NCBI GenBank assembly: GCA_963814645.1
Contig: CAWFDX010000004.1
Span: 1,798,001-1,862,000, forward strand
From: RYN-230 sp963814645
GTDB taxonomy: Bacteria; Actinomycetota; Actinomycetes; Streptosporangiales; Streptosporangiaceae
Length of the DNA: 64,000 nucleotides
Direction of reading: 5' to 3'
Made by a program: the position numbers and the translations under genes. Every line of letters begins with the position of its first letter. The first letter of the stretch is position 1. The notes beneath the pieces were generated by a model. It ran no database searches, had not been told where the DNA came from, and was given only the letters and a program-made list of their open reading frames with translations. Positions 53,798 through 64,000 of this stretch are shown here, piece after piece.

Positions 53798-55285
53798 ATG
53801 CCTGCCTCGTCCACCTCGCCAGCGGTCACGCTGCGCCGCCCGGGCCCATCCCGCGTCCGCGGGCATCCCAGCCTGGCCCTGATCATCATGCTATCCGCGC
53901 AGCTCATGATCATCCTCGACATGACCGTGGTCAACATCGCACTGCCGCACATCCAGGCCGGGCTGCACTTCTCCACCGACGGCCTGTCCTGGGTGCTCAA
54001 CGCGTACACGCTGACGTTCGGCGGGCTGCTGCTGCTCGGCGGACGGGCCGGGGACATCCTCGGCCGGCGCCGGATGTTCCTGGCCGGGATCATCCTGTTC
54101 ACCCTGGCCTCGCTGGCCGGCGGCCTGGCCACCGAGGCCTGGTGGCTGCTGACCGCGCGCGCCCTGCAGGGCGTCGGCGGCGCGCTGGCCTCACCGGCCG
54201 TGCTCGCCCTGGTGGTGGGCAGCTTCCCGGAGGGCCGGGAGCGGACCCGGGCGCTCGGCGTCTACTCCGCGGTGCTGATGGGCGGTGCCTCACTGGGCCT
54301 GGTGCTGGGCGGGGTGATCACCGAATGGGCGTCCTGGCGCTGGGTGCTGTTCGTCAACGTCCCGGTCGGCATCCTGGTCGTCGCCGTGACGCCACTGTTC
54401 ATCACCGAGTCGCCGCGCCAGCCCGGGCGGTTCGACCTGGCCGGCGCGCTTACCTCCACCGGCGGGATGACCGCGCTGGTGTACGGGTTCATCCGGGCCG
54501 CGTCGGACGGCTGGGCCGACCGGATGGCGCTGGCCGCGTTCGGCGCGGCGGCGGTGCTGCTGGCTACGTTTCTGCTGACCGAGTCGCGGACCGCGCAGCC
54601 GATCACGCCGCTGCGGCTGTTCGGCAGCCTGAGCCGGTCCGGTTCCTACCTGACCCGGCTGCTGCTGGTCGCGGGCATGTTCGGGATGTTCTTCTTCCTG
54701 ACCCAGTTCGTGCAGGAGATCCTGGGCTTCAGTCCGCTCGTCGCCGGGGTCGCGTTCCTGCCGATGACGCTGACCGTGTTCGCGGTGTCCCGGCTGGCGC
54801 CGCGGCTGATGCCCCGGTTCGGCGCGACCCGGCTCATGCTGGCTGGCATGCTGCCGGTCATCGCCGGGATGGCCTGGCTGGCCCAGGTCTCCGCCGGGAC
54901 CAGCTACCTGGGTGGCATCCTGGGCCCGATGCTGCTGCTCGGTACCGGGATGGGCGTGGTGTTCGTGCCGCTGACCACGGTGTCGCTGGCCGGCGTGGCC
55001 GCGGCCGATTCGGGCGCCGCGTCCAGCATGGTCAACGTCATGCAGCAGCTCGGCGGCGCGCTCGGGCTGGCCATCCTGGTCACCGTGTTCGGCACCGCTT
55101 ACCGGCACGCGGCGGCGGCCGGGACAGCGGCCCATGGCGCGCTGGTCCATGGCGTATCGGCGGCGTTCACCGTGGCCGCCGTGTTCGACGGCGGTGCGCT
55201 GCTGGTGATCCTGCTGACCACGGGCACCCTGAGTTCTGTAGCACGGGCCGGGGTGGGGTTTGCTACACCGCGTTGGCGGCGGTGA
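53798..55285 (+). CDS. MFS drug exporter, DHA2 (14-helix) type
   Basis: A 495-residue EmrB/QacA-type proton antiporter. Motif A reads GGRAGDILGRRRMFLAG near residue 82, the TMS1 motif D1 is LDMTVVNIALPHI, and motif C is GGASLGLVLGGVITEWASWRW near 165 (G-x6-G-x3-GP-like). About 14 hydrophobic segments are seen. The substrate is probably a drug or secondary metabolite recognised by the TetR partner. ATG 53798. The last 23 bp overlap the convergent AMP-binding gene. Confidence 0.92.
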   Translation: MPASSTSPAVTLRRPGPSRVRGHPSLALIIMLSAQLMIILDMTVVNIALPHIQAGLHFSTDGLSWVLNAYTLTFGGLLLLGGRAGDILGRRRMFLAGIILFTLASLAGGLATEAWWLLTARALQGVGGALASPAVLALVVGSFPEGRERTRALGVYSAVLMGGASLGLVLGGVITEWASWRWVLFVNVPVGILVVAVTPLFITESPRQPGRFDLAGALTSTGGMTALVYGFIRAASDGWADRMALAAFGAAAVLLATFLLTESRTAQPITPLRLFGSLSRSGSYLTRLLLVAGMFGMFFFLTQFVQEILGFSPLVAGVAFLPMTLTVFAVSRLAPRLMPRFGATRLMLAGMLPVIAGMAWLAQVSAGTSYLGGILGPMLLLGTGMGVVFVPLTTVSLAGVAAADSGAASSMVNVMQQLGGALGLAILVTVFGTAYRHAAAAGTAAHGALVHGVSAAFTVAAVFDGGALLVILLTTGTLSSVARAGVGFATPRWRR

Positions 55286-56126
55286 CCATCCGCAGGTCCA
55301 GGCCCGCGGGCAGGGGCGTGCCCGGGTGCACGATGGCCGCCGTGCCGCCGTGCGCCCGGGCCGCGGCCGGCAGCCCCTCGGCCGGCGAGGCCACCACGGT
55401 CGCGCCCTGCAGCAGGACCAGGTCGAGCAGTTCGGTGTAGTCCCTGATGTTGCCGTCGGGCGGCGCGGCCAGCACCACATCGCACTCGCTGACCGGGATG
55501 ACCGTTGCCAGCCGGTGCAGGTCGGCGGCCAGCTCAGCGTGGCTGACCGGCTCCTGGCGGGCCCCGTCCGGGCCGTACGGGGCCAGGGCCAGGTCGGCCG
55601 GCCCGGCCACCGCGGGCGGCCGCGAGCCACGGGACAGCAGCGAGCAGAACGACGTGGTGCCGGGCACCTCGTCGAACGAGATGACCTGGCGCACCCAGGC
55701 GGCGTCCGCCGCGGCCAGCGCGGTCCCGGACAGCGGGTCCGCGGTGATCAGCAGCCGGGCCGCGCAGTCGGTCAGCTGGCTGGCCATCTCGGCCGGGGTG
55801 GCCGTGCTGCATAGCGGCGACGGCACCCCGCCCGCCGCCCGGATGGCATGCACGGCCAGCACGTAACTCACCGCGTCGGGCACGCAGACCCCGACGATGT
55901 CCTGGTCGCGCAGCCCGTGCCGGACCAGCCCGGCCGCGGCGCCCTGCAGCGCCGCGGCCAGGCTGCTATGGCTCAGAGTCCGGCCTGGCCATCCCGCGTT
56001 ACCGCCGACGAGCGCTGGCCGCTCACCCCGGGCCACCCCTAGGCCCACCAGCTGCTGCGTCACGGTATCGGGGGCAGGCGTCCCCGTGACCATCATCCGT
56101 GCCTCTTCCCAGGCTCCTCCGGCCAT
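55263..56126 (-). CDS. truncated, degenerate AMP-binding (acyl-CoA ligase-like) protein
   Basis: About 287 residues matching only the N-terminal part of 4-coumarate-CoA ligase/acyl-CoA synthetases (full length about 500): RPALVGGNAGWPGRTLSHSSLAAAL, DIVGVCVPDAVSYVLAVHAIRAAGG. The P-loop region that should read SSGTTGxPKG is replaced by PYGPDGARQEP before VSHAELAADL, and the adenylation, hinge and C-terminal catalytic lysine parts are missing. So it should not activate acyl groups. No stop or frame break inside, which argues for a retained protein rather than a fragment. ATG 56126 has AGGAGG; ATG 56096 is an alternative. Confidence 0.62.
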   Translation of the reverse strand: MAGGAWEEARMMVTGTPAPDTVTQQLVGLGVARGERPALVGGNAGWPGRTLSHSSLAAALQGAAAGLVRHGLRDQDIVGVCVPDAVSYVLAVHAIRAAGGVPSPLCSTATPAEMASQLTDCAARLLITADPLSGTALAAADAAWVRQVISFDEVPGTTSFCSLLSRGSRPPAVAGPADLALAPYGPDGARQEPVSHAELAADLHRLATVIPVSECDVVLAAPPDGNIRDYTELLDLVLLQGATVVASPAEGLPAAARAHGGTAAIVHPGTPLPAGLDLRMVTAANAV

Positions 56127-56152
56127 CCCCCTCCTGACGGCCGGAGGAGCCT
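56111..56152 (-). promoter_or_regulatory. hairpin presenting a ribosome site in its loop
   Basis: Perfect 14-bp inverted repeat: 56111-56124 with 56139-56152. On the minus strand the 14-nt loop holds AGGAGGGGG and the first bases of ATG 56126. It could expose or hide the start of the AMP-binding gene, or act as terminator of the LuxR gene upstream. Confidence 0.5.
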
Positions 56153-56169
56153 TGGCTCTGCGTCCGGCA

Positions 56170-56223
56170 GTTCCGGATGGGCCACGCACGGGCCCCCGTA
56201 ACCGCCCGGGGCCCACCCGGAAC
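56170..56223. repeat. second inverted repeat in the 233-bp gap
   Basis: GTTCCGGATGGGCC (56170-56183) pairs with 56210-56223 at 13 of 14 positions; inside, ACGGG and CCCGT (56188-56199) form a smaller stem. No gene assigned. The rest of the gap to 56359 shows nothing clear. Confidence 0.4.
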
Positions 56224-56359
56224 TCTGCCGATGACTCTATGTATGCACGGGCCCAGGGCACATCCGCCGAACTATGCAGTGCCGTGTGTATTTCGGGGCC
56301 AGCGGCGCGGCGGATGGGTATGTACGCGAATTTTGTGCACCTGTGCAGACAGGCCCAGG

Positions 56360-58853
56360 TCAGGAGTCCGCCTGCCGGGCCACCCAGGCCGCGACCTGGG
56401 CCCGGGAGTTGAAGCCGAGCTTGGTCAGCATGTTGGCCACATGCCGGGCCACGGTGGCCTGGCTGATGACCAGTTCGTCGGCGATGGCCCGGTTGCTCAG
56501 CCCGCGGGCGATCAGCCCGGCGATCTCCAGCTCGCGCGGGGTGAGCGTGGACACCTCGCTGCTCGCGGCGGCCCGCGGCCGGGGGATCGGGGCCCAGTCG
56601 GCGGCCCCGGCGGCGGCCGCCGGGCTGGCCGAGCCATTACCGCCGGACGGCGGCTGGACCGCGTACGCGACCGCCGCGGCCGCGGTCATCGCCCGGCCTT
56701 CGGCCAGCAGCGCGGCGGCGTGCGGCTCGCCGAGCGCCTTGCGGGCCGGGCCGAGCAGCTCGGCCAGCCGGGCCCCGCTCAGCGGGGCATGGCCGGCCCG
56801 CAGTTCGACCGCGGCGCCGGCCAGCCGGGCGGCCCGCGCCGGGTCGCCGGCCCGCGCCTCCAGCGCGGCCACCGCCTCCAGGCCGCGGGCGACCGGCAGC
56901 CGCTGCCCGGTGGCCAGACTGAGCTGCAGGCTCTCGGTCAGGCTGGTCCGGGCCAGGCCCAGGTCGCCCTGGGTGAGCGCGACCGCGGCGATGCCGGCCA
57001 GGCAGCGGGCGATCTCCGGCCGCGCGTCGATCTCCTGGTACAGGCTGAGCGCCGCCTGGTAGTGGCTGATCGCGGCCAGGTAGTCACCGCGGGCCCGGGC
57101 CACCCCGCCCAGGCCGTAGCGGACCTGGGCCACCCCCCAGCCGTTGTTGTCCCGGAGCACCTCGAGGGCGGCCTCGTAGGTGGCCTGCGCCTCGCGCAGG
57201 CTGCCCAGCCGGGCCAGGCCGGCCGCCTTGATGCTCAGCGCCAGCCCTTCCTCCCAGTCGTTGCCCAGCTTGTGCGCGGTGGCCGCGGCCTCGTCGATCC
57301 GGGTCACCGCCTCGTCAACCCGGCCGGCCCGCAGTGCGGACACCGCGAGCAGCCGCAGCGCGCCCGCCTCGTGCGGGTCACCGGCCGCCCGGCACAGCTC
57401 CAGGCCCTCGCCCGCGCAGCGCGCCACGGTGTCGTAGTCCTGCTGCTCGAAGGCCAGATCGCCGCGGAACACCAGGGCCGGGCCGCGGATCGCGGCCGGC
57501 AGCTCGCCGGCCTGGCCCAGGAACCGGTCGAACCAGGCCACCCCCTCGGCGGTGTCGCCGTGCGTCAGCCACGGGTTGCGCATCGCCCCGCACATCCGCA
57601 GCCCCTCCGCGATGTCGCCGCGCTGCAGCGAGGTGACCAGGGCCAGCCGGTAGTTGTCCATGTCACCGGCGATCTGCCGGTACAGCGCCACCCGCCGCGG
57701 CCAGGACGGCGCGCCCCGGACGAACGCCTGAGACACCACCCACTCGGCGTGCCGGAGCAGGTAGTCGCGATGCCGCAGCCGGACCTCGTCATCCTCGCCG
57801 GACGCGGCCAGCCGGCTGGCCGCGTACTCCTTGATCGTGTCCAGCAGCCGGTACCGGGATTCGCCGCGCAGCTCATGGTCGAAGGTGACCAGCGACTTGT
57901 CGATCAGCGCGGCCATCAGGTCGAGCACCGCAGTGGCCGGGATCTGCTCGTCCGCGCAGACCTGCTCGGCCATCTCCAGGTTCCAGCCCGCGAACACCGA
58001 CAGCCGCCGGAGCAGGATCTGCTCGGCCCCGGAGAGCAGCTCGTAACTCCAGTCCACCGCGGCCCGCAGCGTCTGCTGCCGCGGCGGCGCGGTCCGGTCC
58101 CCGGACGCCAGCAGCCGGAACCGGTCATCCAGCCGGCTGGCGATCTGCTCCACCGACAGCGCCCGCACCCGCGCCGCGGCCAGCTCGATGGCCAGCGGCA
58201 TGCCATCCAGCAGCCGGCACAGCCGGGCCACCGCGGCCGCGTTGTCGCTGCCCACCTCGAACCCGGCCCGGGCGGCCGACGCGCGGTCCGCGAACAGCCG
58301 CATCGCCTCATGCCGGGCCAGGTCGGCCAGCGAGCCCGGGCCGGCCTGCGCGGGCAGCGACAGCGGCGGCACCCGCCATACCGTCTCGCCGCGCACCCGC
58401 AGCGGTTCCCGGCTGGTGGCCAGCACGCGCAGCTCCGGGCAGCCCGGCCAGCAGCTGGTGCACCAGCTCGGCGCAGCCCTCCACCAGGTGCTCGCAGGTG
58501 TCCAGGATGAGCAGCAGGCGGCGGCCGCGCAGCGCCTCGGTCAGCGTGGCCAGCTGCGGCCGGTCCGGCTCCTCACGCACCCCGAACGTGGCCGCCACCC
58601 GGCGCGGGATGAGCCCGGCGTCGGCCGTGTCGGCCAGCTCGACCAGCCACGCCCCGTCCGGGAAATCCGGCACCACCTCGCAGGCCAGCCGCACCGCCAG
58701 CCGGGTCTTGCCGATGCCGCCCGGCCCGCACAGGGTCAGCGCCCGGACATCAGTGAGCAGCGTGGCAAGCTCAGCGAGATCGCGCTCCCGGCCGATGAAG
58801 CTGTTCGGCTCCGCAGGGAGGTTGCCCGAATTCGGGGGGGCTGCGGAAGTCAT
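56360..58853 (-). pseudogene. LuxR-type regulator with NB-ARC-like ATPase and TPR region, frame broken once
   Basis: Large ATP-dependent regulator. Start ATG 58853. Walker A CGPGGIGKT at about residues 42-50, Walker B-like LLLILDTCEHLVEG, then LATSREPLRVRGE in a new frame, a long helical TPR-like region (about 330-750), and a C-terminal LuxR HTH: LTPRELEIAGLIARGLSNRAI and VARHVANMLTKLG. Removing one C from the run 58443-58445 joins both frames as LLAGCPELRVLATSREPL, giving about 830 residues without stops. Ligand and targets unknown. It lies 51 bp after the mannosidase gene in the same direction, so it may control it. Confidence 0.82.
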
Positions 58854-58904
58854 GGCATGCGGACCGTCTGATTGGTGGCCGGGGTGGTTACGCGGCTGGG
58901 GTGC

Positions 58905-61900
58905 TCATTCACGGACGTCAACGGGAACAGCGCTGGTGTAGTGCAGTCGACCGAAATACATCAGTTTGACCATTGTCCACCACTGCGTGCCGCGTCGGGT
59001 AGTAACCGGTATTCCCACATGATAACGGAGAGTGATCTCCTTTCCGGGTGAGACGGCGAAACCGCGGGTCCACGGCTGCACCGCAGGCCAGCTGCCGAAC
59101 GGCGAGATCAGCTGGGCCTCGCCGCGGATCGGGCTGGCCGCCCGGCTGGCTACCCGGACGGCCAGTTCCCCGTGCTGGCCGGCGGCGACCCGCAGCGCGG
59201 GGGTCAGCACGGTCACGTCGAGTTCCGCCGCGATGGCCTGCTGGTCGGCCTGGACCGCGGGCACCAGCTCATCCAGCGGCAGGGTAAGGGCCGGCGCCGG
59301 GGCAGCCCGAGATACACCGCCGCCGCGTCCTCGATGACCTGACCGAGCTGGTCATGTATCCGCGCGGCCAGAAAATAGTGCCCGGGTGCCGCACCCGGCT
59401 CGCCGCGCACGCTCAGTTCCCACTCGGCGAACCCCAGCGGCCGCAGGTCATAGCGCAGTGGCCCGGCCGGACCAGCCTGGCCGGCCAGCTCGGCCACGAG
59501 TCCGTCCGGCACGTCCAGCTCAACAACCCCACTAGCCCCATCGGGCCCGCCCGCCACGGTGAGCCGGAGCCTGCCTCCATGATCGTGGTCGATTGGGGGT
59601 GCCATGTGGCCCGGATCGCCCACGATCACGGCGGCCTCCGCCGCGGGGACCGAGAGGCGGGTGGGGGAGAGGTGCACGGTGACAGGGAGGTTGCCGGCCG
59701 GGGCCGGGCCCTTGCCGTGCAGCCAGTACCGGGCGAACACCGGCTGGGCCGGCTCGGGCAGTCCCGTGACCCCAGAGACTGCCGGGTCCTCTGTGGCTTG
59801 CGGGGCTGGTGGTGTTGACGGGGCCGGCTGTGTCGGCGGAGCGGGCGGCGCCACGAGCGCCAGCGTGACCGTCCCGGCCGGCCCGATCGTGGTCACCGCC
59901 GCGCCGTCGTCCACCCGGACCGCCGCGCCGTCCCAGGCAGGCCCCGCGACCCCGCCGCCGGTGTCCGCTGTCAGCCCCGAGTCCTCGGTCAGCCCCGAGT
60001 CCTCGGTCAGCCGGGTGAGTGACGCGCCGCTGATCCCGGTGAACAGGCTCACCCGGGCCGAAGCCGCAGCCTGGCCACCCAGGTCGCGCAGCCGGGCGGT
60101 CACCCCGGCGGCCCGGTCCGGCGTGCCGTCCCGGCCCGCGGCCAGCGGGTTGCCGCGCGGCTTGAGCGCGGCCAGCATGGCGGGCCCGTCCACGCTGCAC
60201 AGGCTGGCCGAGCCCGGCAGCGGACCTGGGTGCGCCGACGTCACCGCGGCCAGCAGCGCGTGGTTGTACTCCTGGCCGGCCGGGCCGAAGCCGGCCGACC
60301 GCCAGTCGCCAGGCCCGGCGGCCAGCGCGTACTCGAACGTGTGGCTCCAGTGCTGCCAGGCGAAGCTGCTGCCGTCCGGCGCGGTCCGCTTGTCGCCGTC
60401 GATCCACACCCCGGACGGCCACGCGCTGCAGGACCGCATCAGCGCGATGTGCAGCGTTCCGTCCGGGGTGACCAGGCTGCTCGGCGTGCCCCGGTTGAGC
60501 AGCGCCACCGAGTGCCCGGCCAGCCCGGGTTCGGCGTCGTCCCCGAGCGGGGTCACCGGGATCTCCGAGCCGGCCAGGCCGGCGGTCACCGCGGTCACCG
60601 CGGCGGCCAGGTCCGGGCCGGCCACGATCAGCACCGGCAGGTCCCGGTCCCCGCGCACGTCGGCCCCGGGCGCGAACGCCACTGAACGGGACTGCGCGGC
60701 GGGCAGCCACAGCGGCAGGCCAGCGGCCAGGGCCCGGCTGAGCTCCGCCCCGAACGGGTCAACCGACTCCAGCAGCCGGGCCACCCACGGGTTCTGCTCC
60801 GGGCCGCCCAGCGCGATCCGCACGTCAGGCACGTTCGAGTCCAGGTCGAGCGCGCCGTACCGCGGCCCGTCCGGCCAGGAACAGGTGGCCGTGACCCCCT
60901 GCCCGGCCAGCGCCGCCACCAGGCTCGTGACCGGCCCGGCACTGGCGTTAAGAAAAGAAGGCCCGGGCAGGACGATCTCGGCCACACCGATGGCCCGGTG
61001 CTCAGCCTGGCCGGACAGCGCGGTCCAGCTGACCCGCGCGGTGGACCCGGTGCCGAACCACTCGTGCGCCGGGTTGTCCAGGGTGAACGCGTGCTCGGCG
61101 ACGTCCGCGTCGACGCTGCCGAACGGGCGGCCGATGACCGCGGTCGCGCCCTGGTAGACCGGCAGCCCGCCGGGCACGTCGGCCGGGAACCGGACCCGGA
61201 GCAGCCGGTCGTGCCCGATCGAGCCGTCCACGTGGCTGCGGAACTCCACCGCCTGGGCGCCGTCCCAGAGCAGCGTCTCCTGGGTGACCCGCAGGTCGCC
61301 GAGGCTGAACTCGGCCAGCAGCCGGGCGCCCAGCGGGCAGCGCTGCGCGGTCACCTTGGCCGGGGCGGCAGCCGACCCGGTGCCCGGGCCCTTGGGCGAC
61401 AGCAGCCACGGGCCCTCACCCCAGCGCGGGTGGGCGGCGTACTCCTCCTGGACGATCAGCTCGTTACCGCCGGGCCGGATCAGCTCGGCGCCGGCCAGCT
61501 TGTCCCATATCCGGGTCAGCGAGCCGCCGCGGGCCGGGTCGGCCTCGACCAGGAACCGGTCGTTCTCGATCAGCGTGCCCGGCTGCGGCGCCCAGCCGGC
61601 GGCCCGGGCTCGGCCGGCGCCGGGACGGCCCAGTAGGTCCGGTAGCCCACCCCGGGCACGTCCGCGGCGCGGAGCGTCACGGTCAGCCCGGCCAGGCTGC
61701 CGTCCGGGTGCCGCCGCGGGTGCTCGGCCAGGAACGGGACGGCCCCGGCATCGTCACGCAGCGTGATCCAGGCTGGGCCGGGCGCGGCGAACTCCAGCTC
61801 CGCGCCCACCAGGCCGGACCGCGGCCAGGACAGCGTGTTGAACACGACCAGCGCGCGGTTGCCCGGGTCACTGGCACCCGGCCCGCTGGTATCGGCCTGG

Positions 61901-63424
61901 CCGGCCAGCGCGGCGGCGGCGTCCCGGCGCGCCTGATCGCCGCGCTGCCAGGCCTCCCGCCAGCCGCCCAGCAGGTCCAGGTACACCTGGTCGGACTCGG
62001 TGCCGGTGATCGCGTCGTGGTGCGCGCCGAACACCAGCTGGCGCCAGGCCTTGTCCAGCGACTCGGCCGGGTAGCCCGCGCCGGCCAGCCAGGCCAGCGT
62101 GGCCAGCAGCTCGCCGTCGCGCACCGCCACCTCGGCCGCGCGCTGCGCCTGCTTGGTGTCGATGTAGGACACGTCCTTGCCCGGGTAGACCGGGTTCATG
62201 TCCCGGGTCTGCGGGACCAGCCAGCTGCCGCGATCGGCCGCGTCGGCGCGCACCGCGGCGAAGAACTCGCGCGGCACCGCGGTGACGAACCGGGGCCACA
62301 CGTAGCGCTGGTTCCAGTCCCGGTGGATGGCGGTCACCCAGCGGCTCGGGATGACGTGGTCCGCGCCTACCGGCAGCAGCACGTTGCGGGTGGCCGCGAC
62401 CGGGGCCAGGGTGCGGAACTCACCCAGCGCGGCCTGCTCCGCCCCGGCCAGGTCGGCCGCCTGGTGGGTGGCCCAGCCGGCCCCGTAGTGGTTGGCCATG
62501 TAACTGGTCAGCAGGCCGCGGCCGTCCGGCGAGACCCACTCGAACTCGCTGCGCATCTGCATCCGCCGGTTGTCGCCGACGGTGCGCAGCGGGCCCCACT
62601 GGTGGTACGGGCCGCGGGCCCAGGCCGACTCGGCCAGCCCGGCCGCGGCCATCAGCCCGGGGTAGCCGGGGTCGTGCCCGAACACGTCCAGCATCCACGC
62701 GGTGCGCGGGTCGCCGCCGGCCACCTCGCGCTGGTAGCCGAGCCCGTAGACGGCATTGCGGATGGTGGATTCGGCCCCGGTCAGGTTGGTGTTCGGCTCG
62801 TTGTAGTTGCCGCCGACGATCTCCACCCGGCCGTCGGCCATCAGCTGCCGCAGCTCGGCCCGGTGTTCCGGGTGGGTGTCCAGGTACGGCTTGAGGTAGT
62901 CGATCTCGGCCAGCACGAACTTGTAGTCCGGGTCCTCGCGGGCGTGCGCCAGGTGCAGCTCGACCAGCTCGAACGCGGTGCGCACGTCGGGCGGGCGGCC
63001 ATGCTCGTCCGGCAGCAGCAGCCGGGACTCGGTGAACTCGCCCTGGGTGTCCCACCAGACCGGGTCGTAGTGGAAGTGGCTGACCATCCACATCGTCCAG
63101 CCGGTCTCGGCGGCCCGGATCCCGGCCGCCAGCTCGGCCCGCTCGCCGTTACCCTCCGCGACCGCGGTGACCTGCCGCGGGCTGCCCGGCTGGTAGGGCG
63201 GCGCGAGGTGCACGCCGACCTCGGCGGCCCGCTCTCCGCCCGGCTCCGGCAGTTCCATATCGAACGCTGTTGGCGTGCTGACGGCCGCCCCTTCGACCCG
63301 GACCTGGATGGGCGGGCGCCGGCTGCGCCGGGGTGTCGTTACGCACCGTGACGCGGATGATCTGGAGCGGGTGCTGCGCGCTCCCGCCGAACAGCTCGGT
63401 CGCCTCGACAGCCGTGATCCGCAT
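58905..63424 (-). pseudogene. giant GH38 alpha-mannosidase, frame broken three times
   Basis: Glycoside hydrolase family 38, retaining alpha-mannosidase. Start ATG 63424 (MRITAVEATELFGGSAQ). Active-site motifs: HFHYDPVWW near residue 113 (metal His/Asp), WMLDVFGHDPGYPG near 240 (nucleophile Asp) and AHHDAITGTES near 465. A middle/C-terminal GH38 beta domain follows, then an alpha-galactosidase-type NEW3 beta-sandwich near the end. The frame changes near 63315 (one extra G), 61604 (one C missing) and 59307 (one C missing), each in a G/C run. With these three corrected it encodes about 1506 residues with no stop. No signal peptide is seen, so it may act on imported glycans. Confidence 0.85.
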
Positions 63425-63458
63425 GGGTTCATCGTGACATGACGCGCCGCCCTCTTGC

Positions 63459-63502
63459 CGGAAGACATGTTTCGAAGCTAGTATTTCGAAACATGTCTTC
63501 CG
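63459..63502. promoter_or_regulatory. 44-bp palindrome, operator of the mannosidase and ArsR-like genes
   Basis: Perfect 18-bp arms CGGAAGACATGTTTCGAA (63459-63476) and its complement (63485-63502) around an 8-bp spacer GCTAGTAT. The spacer holds the TAGTAT box of the regulator gene and, on the other strand, a TACTAG. The right arm contains the regulator's ATG. Confidence 0.8.
63479..63484 (+). promoter_or_regulatory. -10 box of the ArsR-like gene
   Basis: TAGTAT, centred in the palindrome, 8 nt before ATG 63493. Confidence 0.5.
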
Positions 63503-64000
63503 ATGATCGCTCACATCTGGCCATCACTGACCCACGGATGATCCGGGCCATCGCGCACCCGGTCCGGATGGCCCTGCTCGAGGCCATGGAGCAGAGCGAG
63601 ACCAGGACGCTGACCGCCACCCAGGCCAGCGAGCTGCTCGGCGAGTCGCCCGCCAACTGCGCGTTCCACCTGCGCACGCTGGCCAAGTACGGGTTCGTGG
63701 AGGAGGCGGGCGGCGGCCGTGGCCGGGAGCGGCCGTGGCGGCTGAAGTACCGCAGCCTGGAGCTCAAGCCGCCGTGGCCGGATCCGGAGAGCCCGGCTGG
63801 CCGTGGAAGCCGCCGCCACGGTGTGGATCGACCGGTGGCTGGACCGGGCCAAGGACCGGCTCCGGCGGGCGCTCCGCTTCCCGGCCGAGTGGCAGGAAGC
63901 CTCGATCGCATCGGAGCGGGTGCTGTACCTGACCGCCGCCGAGGCGGTCCAGCTGGCCAACGACACGCACGCGCTGTGGGATCCGTACCGGGACCGGAAC
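63493..64000 (+). CDS. ArsR-like winged-helix regulator, partial, frame change inside
   Basis: Start of a winged-helix repressor: DPRMIRAIAHPVRMALLEAM (helix 1-2), TATQASELLGESPANCAFHLRTLAKYGFVEEA (HTH, recognition helix around PANCAFHLRTL), then GRERPWRL (wing). After about 63790 the protein-like reading moves to another frame (LAVEAAATVWIDRWLDRAKDRL, LYLTAAEAVQLAND), so one extra or two missing bases near 63788-63796 are likely. The gene runs past the window edge. Divergent from the mannosidase with a large palindrome in between, so autorepression and control of the mannosidase are probable. Confidence 0.8.
   Translation, partial: MSSDDRSHLAITDPRMIRAIAHPVRMALLEAMEQSETRTLTATQASELLGESPANCAFHLRTLAKYGFVEEAGGGRGRERPWRLKYRSLELKPPWPDPESPAGRGSRRHGVDRPVAGPGQGPAPAGAPLPGRVAGSLDRIGAGAVPDRRRGGPAGQRHARAVGSVPGPE

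Overview
The window is chromosomal DNA of a very GC-rich actinomycete. The evidence is the complete Pup-proteasome locus (arc/mpa, dop, pup, prcB, prcA, pafA, pafB, pafC), GTG/TTG starts, WYL regulators, DUF222/HNH, DUF3090 and SCO1664-type genes, and many genes whose start codon lies 6-9 nt after a TANNNT box (leaderless transcripts). Gene order from about 9.8 to 50 kb follows, with interruptions, the Rv2135c-Rv2090 region of Mycobacterium tuberculosis as I recall it: phosphomutase, DUF3090, PAC2, metH, RecB-like nuclease, trmI, mpa, dop, pup, prcBA, pafABC, tatAC, helY, 5'-3' exonuclease. The genus cannot be fixed from the sequence alone.

Layout. 0-7.4 kb: a candidate C-rich-loop small RNA, a DUF3099 protein, an FMN alpha-hydroxyacid oxidase, dodecin, the TldD/TldE protease pair, a fabG-inhA fatty-acid unit and purU. 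7.4-12.7 kb: a RecD-like helicase, an FHA protein, a coupled phosphatase/DUF3090/kinase-like trio and PAC2. 12.8-23.2 kb: metH, a HAD hydrolase and a five-gene oligopeptide ABC transporter. 23.3-26.8 kb: a small membrane protein, a RecB-type nuclease, an M50-CBS protease and TrmI. 26.9-44.1 kb: the Pup-proteasome system with an inserted aldehyde dehydrogenase, a two-domain FKBP lipoprotein, pafBC, Tat translocase and HelY helicase. 44.3-50.1 kb: an F420-type protein, a universal stress protein, a DUF222/HNH endonuclease, a GNAT, an ion permease and a 5'-3' exonuclease. 50.1-64 kb: accessory genes: a SpoIIE phosphatase with a leader ORF, an MsiK-type sugar ATPase, Lrp, a TetR/MFS pair, a truncated AMP-binding protein, a LuxR-ATPase regulator, a giant GH38 mannosidase and an ArsR-like regulator.

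Working together: Dop deamidates the C-terminal Gln of Pup, PafA conjugates Pup to proteins, Arc unfolds pupylated proteins and its C-terminal Tyr motif docks it on PrcAB. PafBC is the adjacent DNA-damage activator. In the accessory part, MsiK, the mannosidase and its divergent ArsR-like regulator suggest glycan use.

Two global points matter to a reader. First, six genes (fabG, aldehyde dehydrogenase, DUF222/HNH, LuxR-ATPase, GH38, ArsR-like) are split by eight single-step frame changes. Seven can be repaired by one base in a G/C run of three or more. Five of the eight lie in the last 6 kb. Sequencing or assembly error is more likely than decay. Second, all ten convergent gene junctions overlap, abut or are only 6 bp apart. 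I saw no tRNA, rRNA, CRISPR array or transposase.
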